A DNA stretch of 64,000 nt from Nitrosococcus watsonii C-113 (GTDB lineage Bacteria; Pseudomonadota; Gammaproteobacteria; Nitrosococcales; Nitrosococcaceae): assembly GCF_000143085.1 (NCBI RefSeq), contig NC_014315.1, positions 1 through 64,000 of the forward strand, written 5' to 3'. A model generated the notes under the pieces. The model was not told the origin of the DNA, made no database searches, and was given only the letters and a program-made list of their open reading frames with translations. The position numbers were made by a program, and so were the translations under genes. Every line of letters starts with the position of its first letter. The first letter of the stretch is position 1. Positions 9,501 through 20,367 of this stretch are shown here, in pieces.

Positions 9501-10589
9501 ATGTATATTACTCACCTTGACGTACGCAACTTCAGAAATTTAAAACATACTGAATTGCACCCTGCCAAAGGAGTCAATGTTCTTTCGGGTGCTAATAGCA
9601 GTGGAAAAACTAGCTTTCTAGAAGCCATTTATTTACTTGGATTAGGACGTTCTTTCCGCACTGTCCAATTAATTTCAACCGTTCAAACTGGTATGGAATC
9701 GCTCCGCGTTGTGGCCAAAGTGAAGCAGGCAGGTGGTTCCTATATCACAGGAGTAGAGTTTGGTCCTAACGGTTTTCGAGCACGTACCAATGGGAGTACG
9801 GTAAAGAAACGTTCCCAATTGGCCACTCAATTACCCTTGTTATATATGCCCTCTTATAGTCATATTATGCTCGATGGAGGACCTCGCTATCGCAGGCAAT
9901 GGCTTGACTGGAGCTTATTCCACCTGGAGCCTGGGTTTCACGACCTATGGTGGTGTTATCAACGAACGCTTAAGCAGCGCAATCATGCATTGAGGGTTCA
10001 TAAGCCTAGCTGGCGCCAAGAAATTAATGTCTGGAATAAGAAACTCTCTACTTACGGGGAGCAAATTACTTCGCTGCGAGAAGCTATTCTTTTTAAGCTA
10101 CGGGATAGCGTATCCCAGCTATTTATGGCCTTGGTCCACCAGCCTCTTGCTCGTGTTACTATGGAATTTAAGCAAGGTTGGACTCGCACAGCGGGATTGG
10201 AAGAAATTCTAAACGAAACGTTGAACTACGATCGAGTAACGGGTTATACGAGATATGGACCTCACCGTGCAGAAGTAGCATTCTACGTGGATGGAAAGGA
10301 TGTTAGGGAAATTTTATCTAGAGGCCAACAAAAAATATTTTGCTATTCTCTTGCGTTGAGTCAGGCGGATCTATTATGCAGAATTAAAGAACAAAACTGT
10401 GTTTTTCTAATGGATGATTTTGCTTCGGAACTTGATATTGATCATCGAAAGCGATTTTTAGCATTATTGAATAAGTTAGGCATTCAAGTTTTTGCCACCA
10501 CTATAGAATCATTAAGTGGTGAAATGAAGGCATATTCTGGCATTAAGGAGTTCCACGTGGAACTGGGTAGGGTACAAGAGATGGTATAA
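9501..10589 (+). CDS. recF: DNA replication and repair protein RecF
   Basis: RecF is an SMC-like ATPase that recognises ssDNA-dsDNA junctions and helps RecO/RecR load RecA at gaps. It has 362 residues, the normal length. It starts MYITHLDVRNFRNLK. The Walker A motif GANSSGKT is at residues 30-37, the signature ILSRGQQK lies in the C-terminal half, and the Walker B-like FLMDDFASELD follows. No strong Shine-Dalgarno sequence precedes the ATG. In relatives recF is often co-transcribed and coupled with dnaN. Here about 6.35 kb of insertion sequences separate them, so it needs its own promoter. Confidence 0.96.
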   Translation: MYITHLDVRNFRNLKHTELHPAKGVNVLSGANSSGKTSFLEAIYLLGLGRSFRTVQLISTVQTGMESLRVVAKVKQAGGSYITGVEFGPNGFRARTNGSTVKKRSQLATQLPLLYMPSYSHIMLDGGPRYRRQWLDWSLFHLEPGFHDLWWCYQRTLKQRNHALRVHKPSWRQEINVWNKKLSTYGEQITSLREAILFKLRDSVSQLFMALVHQPLARVTMEFKQGWTRTAGLEEILNETLNYDRVTGYTRYGPHRAEVAFYVDGKDVREILSRGQQKIFCYSLALSQADLLCRIKEQNCVFLMDDFASELDIDHRKRFLALLNKLGIQVFATTIESLSGEMKAYSGIKEFHVELGRVQEMV

Positions 10590-13039
<2,450 letters not shown>

Positions 13040-13040
<1 letters not shown>

Positions 13041-13094
13041 TAGGAAAAAGAATTTTAGAATTTGATGAATTAACCTTTTTGCTCTTTTTCCTAT
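13040..13094. repeat. Inverted repeat downstream of gyrB
   Basis: A perfect 11-bp inverted repeat, ATAGGAAAAAG at 13040-13050 and CTTTTTCCTAT at 13084-13094, encloses a 33-bp AT-rich loop. It begins at the last base of the gyrB stop codon. It could act as a weak terminator or RNA-stabilising structure. The stem has few G-C pairs and there is no classical U-run after it, so termination is not assured. Confidence 0.4.
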
Positions 13095-13112
13095 GCACCG
13101 TATCATTATAGT

Positions 13113-13817
13113 ATGAGTTGTTGGCTAGCTAGTGTGCGCAATCTGGAAGAGATTAGCTGCCTGCTTGCTGAAGGGCCAGATATCATTGATTTTAAGGAGC
13201 CAAAAGAAGGAGTCTTGGGTGCCTTACCTTTAGAAACTGTTCGCGAAGCTGTAGCCCTGATCGGAAGACGTTGCCAAACGAGTGCTGCCATCGGCGATTT
13301 TCCCGTGGATTCCCCGCAAATTTATCAGCGTGTATTAGAAATGGCGGCTACCGGCGTGGACTATGTGAAAATCGGCCTGCCCTCCAATATCCAGCAGGCA
13401 GCCGCTTGCCTGCTATCCCTCCGACCGTTAGCGGACCAGGGGGTTTCCATGGTAGGAGTAATCTTTGCTGATAAGCGGCCTGATTTTTCTTGGACATACC
13501 TAATAGGACAAGCGGGATTTAAAGGAATTATGCTAGATACAGCTATTAAAGATGATTTTGGTTTACTGAGCCATCTTTCTCTTTCTGAGTTAAATAATTT
13601 CGTTAAGTTAGCCCGTAGCGTTAGGCTCATCAGCGGTTTAGCCGGTTCTCTTAGCATACAAGATATACCTAAGCTGCTTCCTTTAAGGGCTGATTACCTA
13701 GGATTTCGAAGTGCTTTATGCGTTGCTGCTAGGAATAGGTGTTCCCGTCTCGATCCAAAAGCCGTTTTGTTAATTAAACAGGCTATGAGAGAGAATCTTA
13801 GAATATTTGAAATCTAA
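13113..13817 (+). CDS. mfnB: (5-formylfuran-3-yl)methyl phosphate synthase MfnB
   Basis: MfnB (DUF556 family) makes the furan precursor of methanofuran from two glyceraldehyde-3-phosphate molecules. The 234-residue product has the family's TIM-barrel signatures: DIIDFKEPKEGVLGA with Lys28, SAAIGDFP, GVDYVKIGL with Lys86, MLDTAIKD, and LISGLAGSL near the C-terminus. The two barrel lysines correspond to the catalytic lysines known in archaeal MfnB. Its presence supports methanofuran synthesis for the fhc enzymes at 16871-21645. It lies 72 bp after gyrB, separated by the inverted repeat. Confidence 0.9.
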   Translation: MSCWLASVRNLEEISCLLAEGPDIIDFKEPKEGVLGALPLETVREAVALIGRRCQTSAAIGDFPVDSPQIYQRVLEMAATGVDYVKIGLPSNIQQAAACLLSLRPLADQGVSMVGVIFADKRPDFSWTYLIGQAGFKGIMLDTAIKDDFGLLSHLSLSELNNFVKLARSVRLISGLAGSLSIQDIPKLLPLRADYLGFRSALCVAARNRCSRLDPKAVLLIKQAMRENLRIFEI

Positions 13818-13953
13818 AAAAGAGAAGGAGGGCATTCTCACTGCCTCGAAGTAGAAAGAAGTACATTACACAGGATGAAACGACAATGATACTGTTTGTT
13901 CCGTCTCCTCTAAGAGTATTTAGAGGTAAAAATTTTCGGAAGATGGTGAAATT

Positions 13954-14604
13954 ATGTTGCTATTTGATGCACTTAGCCCTGGTCCCCGTACGGTACGAAT
14001 GTACCTATTAGAAAAAAAGTTATCGATACCCTTGAAAAATATTGATGTTTTCAAGGGTGAAAATCGCCAAATGCCGTACCTTGACTGCAATCCAGCAGGC
14101 CAAGTACCTGCGTTGAAGCTTGGTGATGGCTCCTGTTTGTCCGAGACGGTAGCGATTTGGGAATACCTAGAAGAGAAATACCCTAATCCGTCGCTCATCG
14201 GTACGACGCCCGAGGAACGCGCTGAAACGCGTCAATGGCAACGTCGGTTGGAACTCAATATTACAGAAAATATTCACAACGCTTATCACTATGCAGAGGG
14301 CATTGAGCGTTTTAAAACACGGATTCCAGTGGCTCCAGAAGCAGCAGTGGGACTTAAGCAGGTTGCGCAAGATCGGATCAGATGGATTGATGAGATGATC
14401 GCAGGGAGCGATTATATTGTTGGAACGCGCTTCACGGTAGCGGATATATGGTTATATTGCTGGCTAGATTTCGGTATATCGGTTAATCAGCCTTATGATT
14501 CTTCATTAAAGCACGTAGATGCATGGTTCACCCGAGTCGAAAAAAGGCCCAGCGCGTTGAATAGCCTTCATCCCAATTGGAGTAAAGTTGGGATACGCGG
14601 TTAG
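13954..14604 (+). CDS. Glutathione S-transferase family protein
   Basis: This 216-residue protein has the two-domain GST layout. The N-terminal thioredoxin-like domain includes PYLDCNPAGQVPALKL and the glutathione-contacting LSETVAIWEYLEEKYP. The helical C-terminal domain includes FTVADIWLYCWLDF. The substrate cannot be read from sequence. It lies 136 bp after mfnB and directly upstream of the IS5-family insertion, which begins only 22 bp past its stop codon. Confidence 0.85.
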   Translation: MLLFDALSPGPRTVRMYLLEKKLSIPLKNIDVFKGENRQMPYLDCNPAGQVPALKLGDGSCLSETVAIWEYLEEKYPNPSLIGTTPEERAETRQWQRRLELNITENIHNAYHYAEGIERFKTRIPVAPEAAVGLKQVAQDRIRWIDEMIAGSDYIVGTRFTVADIWLYCWLDFGISVNQPYDSSLKHVDAWFTRVEKRPSALNSLHPNWSKVGIRG

Positions 14605-14626
14605 CCCAGTTAAATTATGCTTCTAG

Positions 14627-15491
14627 GGCGTGTGGACAATTAATTTAATTTTTTGGATTCACAGAAGGATCGTATTGTGATTCACTGTTTGTAAGCTGCA
14701 GGAGGTGCTTATAACTGGTGAGGCGTTATGGATTGCGTGATGATCAGTGGCAACGGATTGAAGGCTTTTTGCCGGGACGGGAAGATACGGTTGGCGTAAC
14801 GGCAAAGGACAATCGCTTGTTTGTGGAAGCGGTTATCTACCGCTACCGTGCCGGGATTCCATGGCGTGATTTGCCGGAACGCTTTGGAGATTGGAACAAT
14901 ATCGCACGCTGTCACAAGCGCTGGTCGGATAATGGTGTATGGCAACGGGTTTTTGAGCATCTGGCTGCCGATGCCGATAACGAATACGCGATGATCGATT
15001 CCACAATCGTCCGCGCCCACCAACACGCCGCAGGCGCAAAAGGGGGGACAGGACCACGGAACGCATCGGGCGCTCAAAAGGCGGGCTGAGCACAAAAATG
15101 CATGCAACATGCGATGCTTTGGGCAATCCGACGGGCTTTCATCTAACACCAGGGCAAGCCCATGATCTTCAGGGCGCAGACGCTTTGCTGCCCGCTATTC
15201 TTGAAAATATTGAATCGCTTCTGGCGGATAAAGCCTATGATGCGCGGGAAAAGGTTCTTGAATTGCTCGAACAGGCGAGAGTTGAAGGGGTTATCCCGCC
15301 CAAATCAAACCGCATAAAGCAACGCGATTACGATGAAGACATGTATAAATGGCGCCATCTCATCGAAAACTTCTTCGCCAAACTCAAACAATACCGAGCC
15401 ATTGCCACACAATACGATAAGCGCGCCTCAACTTCCCTTGGCGCCAATCTACATGGCCGCTTCCGTTATCTGGCTCAATTGACCACACGCC
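14627..15491 (+). mobile_element. IS5-family (IS427-like) insertion sequence
   Basis: Terminal inverted repeats GGGCGTGTGGACAATT (from 14627) and AATTGACCACACGCCC (to 15491) differ at one position. The element is flanked by the four-base sequence CTAG on both sides (14623-14626 and 15492-15495), fitting an IS427-type target duplication. It carries one transposase expressed through a programmed -1 shift. It lies between the GST gene and fbp and disrupts no obvious gene. Confidence 0.88.
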
Positions 15492-15505
15492 CTAGCATGA
15501 AATAA
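14718..15505 (+). CDS. IS5-family transposase (orfA/orfB, -1 frameshift)
   Basis: The first frame (GTG at 14718 to 15089) carries the N-terminal part, RNA-rich GIPWRDLPERFGDWN and the first catalytic Asp in MIDSTIVRAHQH. The second frame (to 15505) carries LLADKAYDARE and the Glu-bearing YKWRHLIENFFAKLKQ. An A4G6 run at 15040-15049 sits exactly where a -1 shift would join AKGG to DRTTERIGRSKGGLSTKMH, restoring the usual family sequence. The stop codon lies 14 bp beyond the right terminal repeat, so the last residues come from host sequence. Confidence 0.85.
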
Positions 15506-15583
15506 ATATCCATAGGGATAGAGGGGGTTGTTTATGAGAAAAAATACACAAATTTTTCCCAATTGCGGATTAATTGTTTGTAA

Positions 15584-15620
15584 GTAGTGCGCCCTCATTA
15601 AGGGATAAGGGCGCAGCTAC
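15584..15620. repeat. Hairpin between the IS5-family element and fbp
   Basis: TGCGCCCT (15588-15595) and AGGGCGCA (15608-15615) form an 8-bp perfect stem that extends imperfectly with GTAG/CTAC. No T-run follows on either strand. It lies past the end of fbp on the minus strand and could be a weak terminator or a 3'-end stabiliser. No gene is visible in the surrounding 15506-15655. Confidence 0.4.
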
Positions 15621-15655
15621 ATATTGCTTGTTCTGAATGAAGTATTTATTAAAAT

Positions 15656-16663
15656 TTATGTTTCCTGATGATAAGCAATTACACGTTCTACCTCGTTCTT
15701 AGAACCTAGGATAACAGGTACCCGTTGATGAATACCTTCTGGATTAATCTCTAAAATACGTTGATCACCGGTGGAGCTAATACCACCAGCTTGCTCTACA
15801 ATAAAGCTCATAGGATTAGCTTCATACATTAAGCGCAATCGTCCTGGCTTACCTGGATCTCTGCTATCCCAGGGGTACATGAAAATTCCACCGCGAGTAA
15901 GTATTCGGTAGACCTCCGATACCATAGAGGCTACCCAGCGCATATTAAAATTCTTGCTTCGACATCCTTCTTTCCCTTGTAAACAGTCTTCAATATACCG
16001 TTGCATTGGTGCTGCCCAAAAACGTTGGTTAGACATATTGATGGCAAACTCCATGGTGTCCTCTGGAATGGTCATATCAGGATGAGTAAGAATAAACTCC
16101 CCAATATCTTGATCCAGAGTAAAGCCATTGACCCCATGACCCGTCGTTAACACCATCATGGTGGTAGGACCGTAGACACAGAATCCAGCACACACTTGCT
16201 GGGTACCTGGCTGCAAAAAATCTTCTTGGGTAGGCTCGGATACATCGTCGGGGCAGCGCAGGATGGAGAATATAGTGCCTACCGAGATATTGATATCGAT
16301 ATTGGAAGATCCATCTAACGGATCAAAGAGTAGAAGGTATTTGCCCTTGGGATATTGGTCAGGAATTGGAATAATTTCTTCAATTTCCTCGGAGGCCATC
16401 GCGCTTAGATGCCCCGTCCATTCCAAGGAGTTCACCATTACGTCGTTGCTGATTACATCGAGTTTTTTCTGGCCTTCGCCTTGGATGTTTTCGGTACCCG
16501 CAGTCCCCAATATGTCGATAAGGCCGCCCCGGTTAACGAGATGGGAAATGGTTTTACATGCGGTCACAATGTCGTTGAGCAGACCGGTAAAATCACCGGT
16601 AGCATTGGGAATACTACGCTGCTCCTCAAGAATAAATTGAGTTAGAAAAGGGTTACTATGCAT
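15656..16663 (-). CDS. fbp: Class I fructose-1,6-bisphosphatase
   Basis: The enzyme hydrolyses fructose-1,6-bisphosphate to fructose-6-phosphate in gluconeogenesis and, in autotrophs, the Calvin cycle. The 335 residues match class I enzymes. The metal and phosphate binding signature [16 protein letters not shown] and the C-terminal [20 protein letters not shown] are clear. The start ATG at 16663 is unambiguous. It lies on the minus strand downstream of the fhc operon, with 207 bp in between, and may have its own promoter there. Confidence 0.96.
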   Translation of the reverse strand: MHSNPFLTQFILEEQRSIPNATGDFTGLLNDIVTACKTISHLVNRGGLIDILGTAGTENIQGEGQKKLDVISNDVMVNSLEWTGHLSAMASEEIEEIIPIPDQYPKGKYLLLFDPLDGSSNIDINISVGTIFSILRCPDDVSEPTQEDFLQPGTQQVCAGFCVYGPTTMMVLTTGHGVNGFTLDQDIGEFILTHPDMTIPEDTMEFAINMSNQRFWAAPMQRYIEDCLQGKEGCRSKNFNMRWVASMVSEVYRILTRGGIFMYPWDSRDPGKPGRLRLMYEANPMSFIVEQAGGISSTGDQRILEINPEGIHQRVPVILGSKNEVERVIAYHQET

Positions 16664-16870
16664 GGATTAATTATCCTTACGTTTGTTTAATAAAAAATAA
16701 TTAGAGAAGGAAAAGGGCGGTATTTTTCAGGCTAAAAAGCAGCCCCTATAATACATCCAAGATTTATTTATAAGTTGTTAGGTGTTTTCTGGAGCCTAAT
16801 TTTAGATAGGTTCAGATATCCCTCTGGGCGCAAAATAAGGCTATTATAGCAATAACAGAAAATGAAATTT

Positions 16871-17689
16871 TCACGGAACCAGGATTAAAATTTCACCACG
16901 GCCTAGACTAGCCATATCACCGCAAAATCGGCGTGCTCGACCAGTAGTTTTAGGGAGAAAGGCAAAACGGGTCTCCAGGCTACGGTAGGATTCTAGCAGG
17001 AGAGGCAAAAACCCCAGAGTGTGACAGCCGCAGTCATTAAAGGTCGCACCTAGCTTATTAGGGGAATGCCACAGTAAAAGAGTTCCGCGCTTCATGCCAT
17101 ATCCTGGGTAATTTCCAGTTTTACCTAATATTGCAATTGTACCTGCTAACATGCGCGAACCCGCATAATTACCCGCGTTTCCCTCAATAAGCAGTGTTCC
17201 TCGGCGCATCTGATCTCCAACACGGGCACCCGCATTTCCAGTAACAATAACCATTCCCCCCATCATACCGATTTGATTACCGGGGCGGGCAGCCCCTAAA
17301 AAATCGCCGCCATCTCCCTCTATCCGGACTAATCCCCCCCGCATCTCACAGGCGGTAAAAGCGCCGGTATTCCCATAGATATTAATTTGCCCGCCCTTCA
17401 TACCCATTCCTGTATAGGCACCGCAAGATCCTTGAACATTGATTTGACCAATAGAACAATTTTTACCAATGTAATCCAACTTAGTAGTTTCTCCTGTAAA
17501 AATTAACCGTTCTGGATCGTCTCCGGAAATAGTGAAAATAGTATCTGTTCGCACGTGCTGATTACCCGTTACCAGGATAATCGCACCTATCTCAGGTTTC
17601 GATAGGTCGGTTAAATTCTCTGGGATGAGAGGCGACACATCCACCTGCTGTGTAGGAGTTTTTTTTAGAATGAGAGTTAGAGCGCTCAA
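16871..17689 (-). CDS. fhcC: Formyltransferase/hydrolase complex subunit FhcC
   Basis: FhcC is homologous to archaeal formylmethanofuran dehydrogenase subunit C, a right-handed beta-helix protein. It is part of the bacterial complex that converts formyl-methanofuran to formate. The 272 residues contain the glycine-rich repeats GMKGGQINIYGNTGA, GGMVIVTGNAGARVGDQMRRG and YGMKRGTLLLW. The start is a TTG at 17689, supported by the family-typical opening SALTLILKKTP. It is the last gene of the fhcB-A-D-C run, 89 bp after fhcD. Confidence 0.93.
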   Translation of the reverse strand: MSALTLILKKTPTQQVDVSPLIPENLTDLSKPEIGAIILVTGNQHVRTDTIFTISGDDPERLIFTGETTKLDYIGKNCSIGQINVQGSCGAYTGMGMKGGQINIYGNTGAFTACEMRGGLVRIEGDGGDFLGAARPGNQIGMMGGMVIVTGNAGARVGDQMRRGTLLIEGNAGNYAGSRMLAGTIAILGKTGNYPGYGMKRGTLLLWHSPNKLGATFNDCGCHTLGFLPLLLESYRSLETRFAFLPKTTGRARRFCGDMASLGRGEILILVP

Positions 17690-17778
17690 AGAAAGAATTT
17701 CAGGAATTGAGATAATGGATAAGAAAATATGCTTTTTTCTCTCAGAACAGAGTATTTAAGGATGTGGCTATTTCACCT

Positions 17779-18687
17779 TCAGGCCATTCGTCCCATCATG
17801 ATTTCTTGGAGATGAAAATGAATTGGGCCTAGTTTTCCTCCGTAATTGCCCGCGCTGATACGGCAAATCCCGTTTTGGGCTCCAAAATTGCAGACAGCAG
17901 AAATTCCAGCACGCATAGCCTTTTGGATGTCTTCTTTAGAAAGGCCATCAATAACGATTTCCAATACAGATTCGATTTCGGCCGAGAGATTAGTGCGCGT
18001 TTGGCCTTTAAGCGTTGGGCAAAAAACCTCATTGGTGGATGCTTTCAGCCCTGGGTATTTAGAACCTACCTTTGAGCCCGCACGCACGATACCGCCAGGA
18101 AAGGGCATAATAATGTTAGGAATTTTTTTCATGGCTGTAATAGCGGCTTCGCAGGCGGCTAGCGCCTGAGGCTGAGATCGGGCGAGAACAAAAAAATTGC
18201 CACCACCAATCGCTGGGATCATACCTACCTTCTCTTCGGTAAGAAATTCGCCCTCCATGACGGGAATTCGCCAATAACGGCGGCCATTGATGATCTTCGA
18301 TATTTGAAAGCCATCACCGAAAAAGCGGAGATTCTTCCCTAACGGGATAAGTTCACCCTCATAGATTCCAGCAAATAATGCGGAAGTGGGTGAAGTGAGC
18401 ACACACTGGCTAACCCGGGCTTCAAGCTGTTGAGCTAATCCTTTGCCCCCTATGGCAAATAGTAAAACGGCGACTCCAGGGCGCCCATCGGGTGTCTCAG
18501 AAGGATCTAATTCTCGTTCAATACCTGCTTCGCAACCACAAGCAATTATCGAAGTGGCAAACCCGGTCATGGTTTGGGCCGAATGATAGGCCCACTTTAG
18601 ATCTTGAGCTGTAATAAGTATGCGAGTGGCTTTCATGGGAAAGGCTTCGGCAAAGGCGGGGTCGATTTTGACACCATTAATAATCAG
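17779..18687 (-). CDS. fhcD: Formylmethanofuran:H4MPT formyltransferase, probable CTG start
   Basis: This subunit moves the formyl group between tetrahydromethanopterin and methanofuran. Key stretches are TGFATSIIACGCEAGIERE, SETPDGRPGVAVLLF and FPGGIVRAGSKVGSKYPGL. The first in-frame ATG (18636) would cut off the conserved N-terminus IINGVKIDPAFAEAFP, which is fully encoded upstream. The only plausible start is CTG at 18687, which overlaps the fhcA stop as CTGA in the way ATGA overlaps usually do; an in-frame TAG lies two codons before it. From that start it has 302 residues, close to family length. The ATT codons just after are an alternative. Confidence 0.92.
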   Translation of the reverse strand: MIINGVKIDPAFAEAFPMKATRILITAQDLKWAYHSAQTMTGFATSIIACGCEAGIERELDPSETPDGRPGVAVLLFAIGGKGLAQQLEARVSQCVLTSPTSALFAGIYEGELIPLGKNLRFFGDGFQISKIINGRRYWRIPVMEGEFLTEEKVGMIPAIGGGNFFVLARSQPQALAACEAAITAMKKIPNIIMPFPGGIVRAGSKVGSKYPGLKASTNEVFCPTLKGQTRTNLSAEIESVLEIVIDGLSKEDIQKAMRAGISAVCNFGAQNGICRISAGNYGGKLGPIHFHLQEIMMGRMA

Positions 18688-20351
18688 GAGCTATTCCTTT
18701 CCCGACAGGGATGAACTTGGATATGACCTTGCCCGAAATAAATCATTTCCTCATCGTGTATTTTAAAATTGCCAAGCTTCATGGGAAGATAACGATCAAA
18801 GTAGTTGGAAAGCTCCTTTTCTATACTATTATCGAATTCCGGCCGGACTACATGGGTTGTGCCCCAGGTGACCTTGATGATCTCCCCGTTTCTAACGATG
18901 AGCTCCCCATCCTTAAAGACATAGTCAGGTTTAGAAAACATTTTCTCCTTGTCTTCCTGCTTCGTGTAGACGGTAATATCGGCGGCTGCCCCAATGCCCA
19001 GATGCCCCCGGTCTGAAAGTCCAAGCAGTTTAGCCGCTCCAGCCCGGGTCATGACAGCAATTTCATAAAGAGAATATTCCCGCGTGATAGCACCTAACGT
19101 GCTTGCCCGCGCGGCATCCGGGTGGATGGTGGCTAGCATATCATTACGGAAACTCCGGTCCATCAATAGCCGAATAAGATGAGGATAAGAAACAAAGGGG
19201 GCACCATTAGGATGATCAGTCGTAAGAAAAACTCGCCAGGGATCATCTACTAAAAGAAAAATTTCTAGGCCAATGGTCCACTGGAGAGCATTAACAAAAT
19301 TTTTGTCTAGGTACTTGAAAGGAACAATACCGCAGCCAGCGTCACATTCAATATCCACGAAGGCCCATTTTTTAGGATAAGCATGGAGGTGGTTGGCATA
19401 TTGCTGCATGCTGTCGCTGGAAACGGTTACTGTTTGCCCAAACAGAATTTGACCAACATCAACGGTAATATTCGGGTTCCTATTTACCGCTTCCGCAATT
19501 TGGGCAGCCCCCGAGGAGAATTTCCGATCACCTTCAGCACCGTAACTATGAAACTGAATATGGGCGAGATGCATAGGGAGACCCGCGATTCCCTCAATGG
19601 TGCTTAAAGTGGTTTCTAGATTGCCCGGTACTCCCAAGTTACAGCCATGGACATGAAGAGGGTGAGGAACATCTAATTCATGTAATGCACGTGCGAGGCG
19701 AAGCAATATTTGCCGTGGCGTAACTCCATAGTAGGGGCCTGGTTCATCCAGATGGAGGCGGCGCTGGTTGAATTTGAAAGCATTAATTCCACCTGGATTG
19801 ACCACTTTGATACCTAGACACTGGCTAGCTCTAAGAATCCAGGCCACGTAATCGTTAAAGGCTTTTTGATCCTTATTAGCTGCCAACATCCGCAACCCAT
19901 AATCATCATTGCCCAATAAGGCATAGCCGCCTTTATCTATCAAGGGAATATCCCCCATTTCCATGTGGGCTTGGCGGGCATTCATAGGTAATACGGCAGG
20001 TTCGAAGACCGCCGTATAACCCATTTCCGCGTAACGATAACCGGTAGCAAAGGTACTGGGAATTATGTGGCCAGATCCCGCACGCAGTAATTCAGTATGA
20101 GGTAGCGGATTAGCCCAATGATCCTCCGGCAGCAATGTTCGGGCGATATTAACGTTACCTCCACCGATATGACTATGGATATCGATCGCTCCGGCCATGA
20201 CAATTTTATTATTCAAGGAATAAACTTGATGGATGGGCATATCGTTGGGAGGATCGGTAATGCGTCCATCTTGGATATAAATATCGCGAACTTCGCCATT
20301 AATACCATGCATGGGATCATAGACAGTACCGCCGGTGAGTTTGATGAGCAT
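18684..20351 (-). CDS. fhcA: Formyltransferase/hydrolase complex subunit FhcA
   Basis: FhcA is an amidohydrolase-superfamily enzyme related to archaeal FwdA/FmdA. It hydrolyses formyl-methanofuran to formate and methanofuran in the bacterial Fhc complex. The 555-residue protein starts MLIKLTGGTVYDP and shows the metal ligands DIHSHIGGG near residue 57, LHVHGCNLG, LAHIQFHSYGAEG and FLTTDHPNGAPF. It lies between fhcB (16 bp upstream) and fhcD (four-base overlap), so translation of fhcA and fhcD is probably coupled. Confidence 0.95.
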   Translation of the reverse strand: MLIKLTGGTVYDPMHGINGEVRDIYIQDGRITDPPNDMPIHQVYSLNNKIVMAGAIDIHSHIGGGNVNIARTLLPEDHWANPLPHTELLRAGSGHIIPSTFATGYRYAEMGYTAVFEPAVLPMNARQAHMEMGDIPLIDKGGYALLGNDDYGLRMLAANKDQKAFNDYVAWILRASQCLGIKVVNPGGINAFKFNQRRLHLDEPGPYYGVTPRQILLRLARALHELDVPHPLHVHGCNLGVPGNLETTLSTIEGIAGLPMHLAHIQFHSYGAEGDRKFSSGAAQIAEAVNRNPNITVDVGQILFGQTVTVSSDSMQQYANHLHAYPKKWAFVDIECDAGCGIVPFKYLDKNFVNALQWTIGLEIFLLVDDPWRVFLTTDHPNGAPFVSYPHLIRLLMDRSFRNDMLATIHPDAARASTLGAITREYSLYEIAVMTRAGAAKLLGLSDRGHLGIGAAADITVYTKQEDKEKMFSKPDYVFKDGELIVRNGEIIKVTWGTTHVVRPEFDNSIEKELSNYFDRYLPMKLGNFKIHDEEMIYFGQGHIQVHPCRERNSS

Positions 20352-20367
20352 GGCGAGAGCTAAGAAT

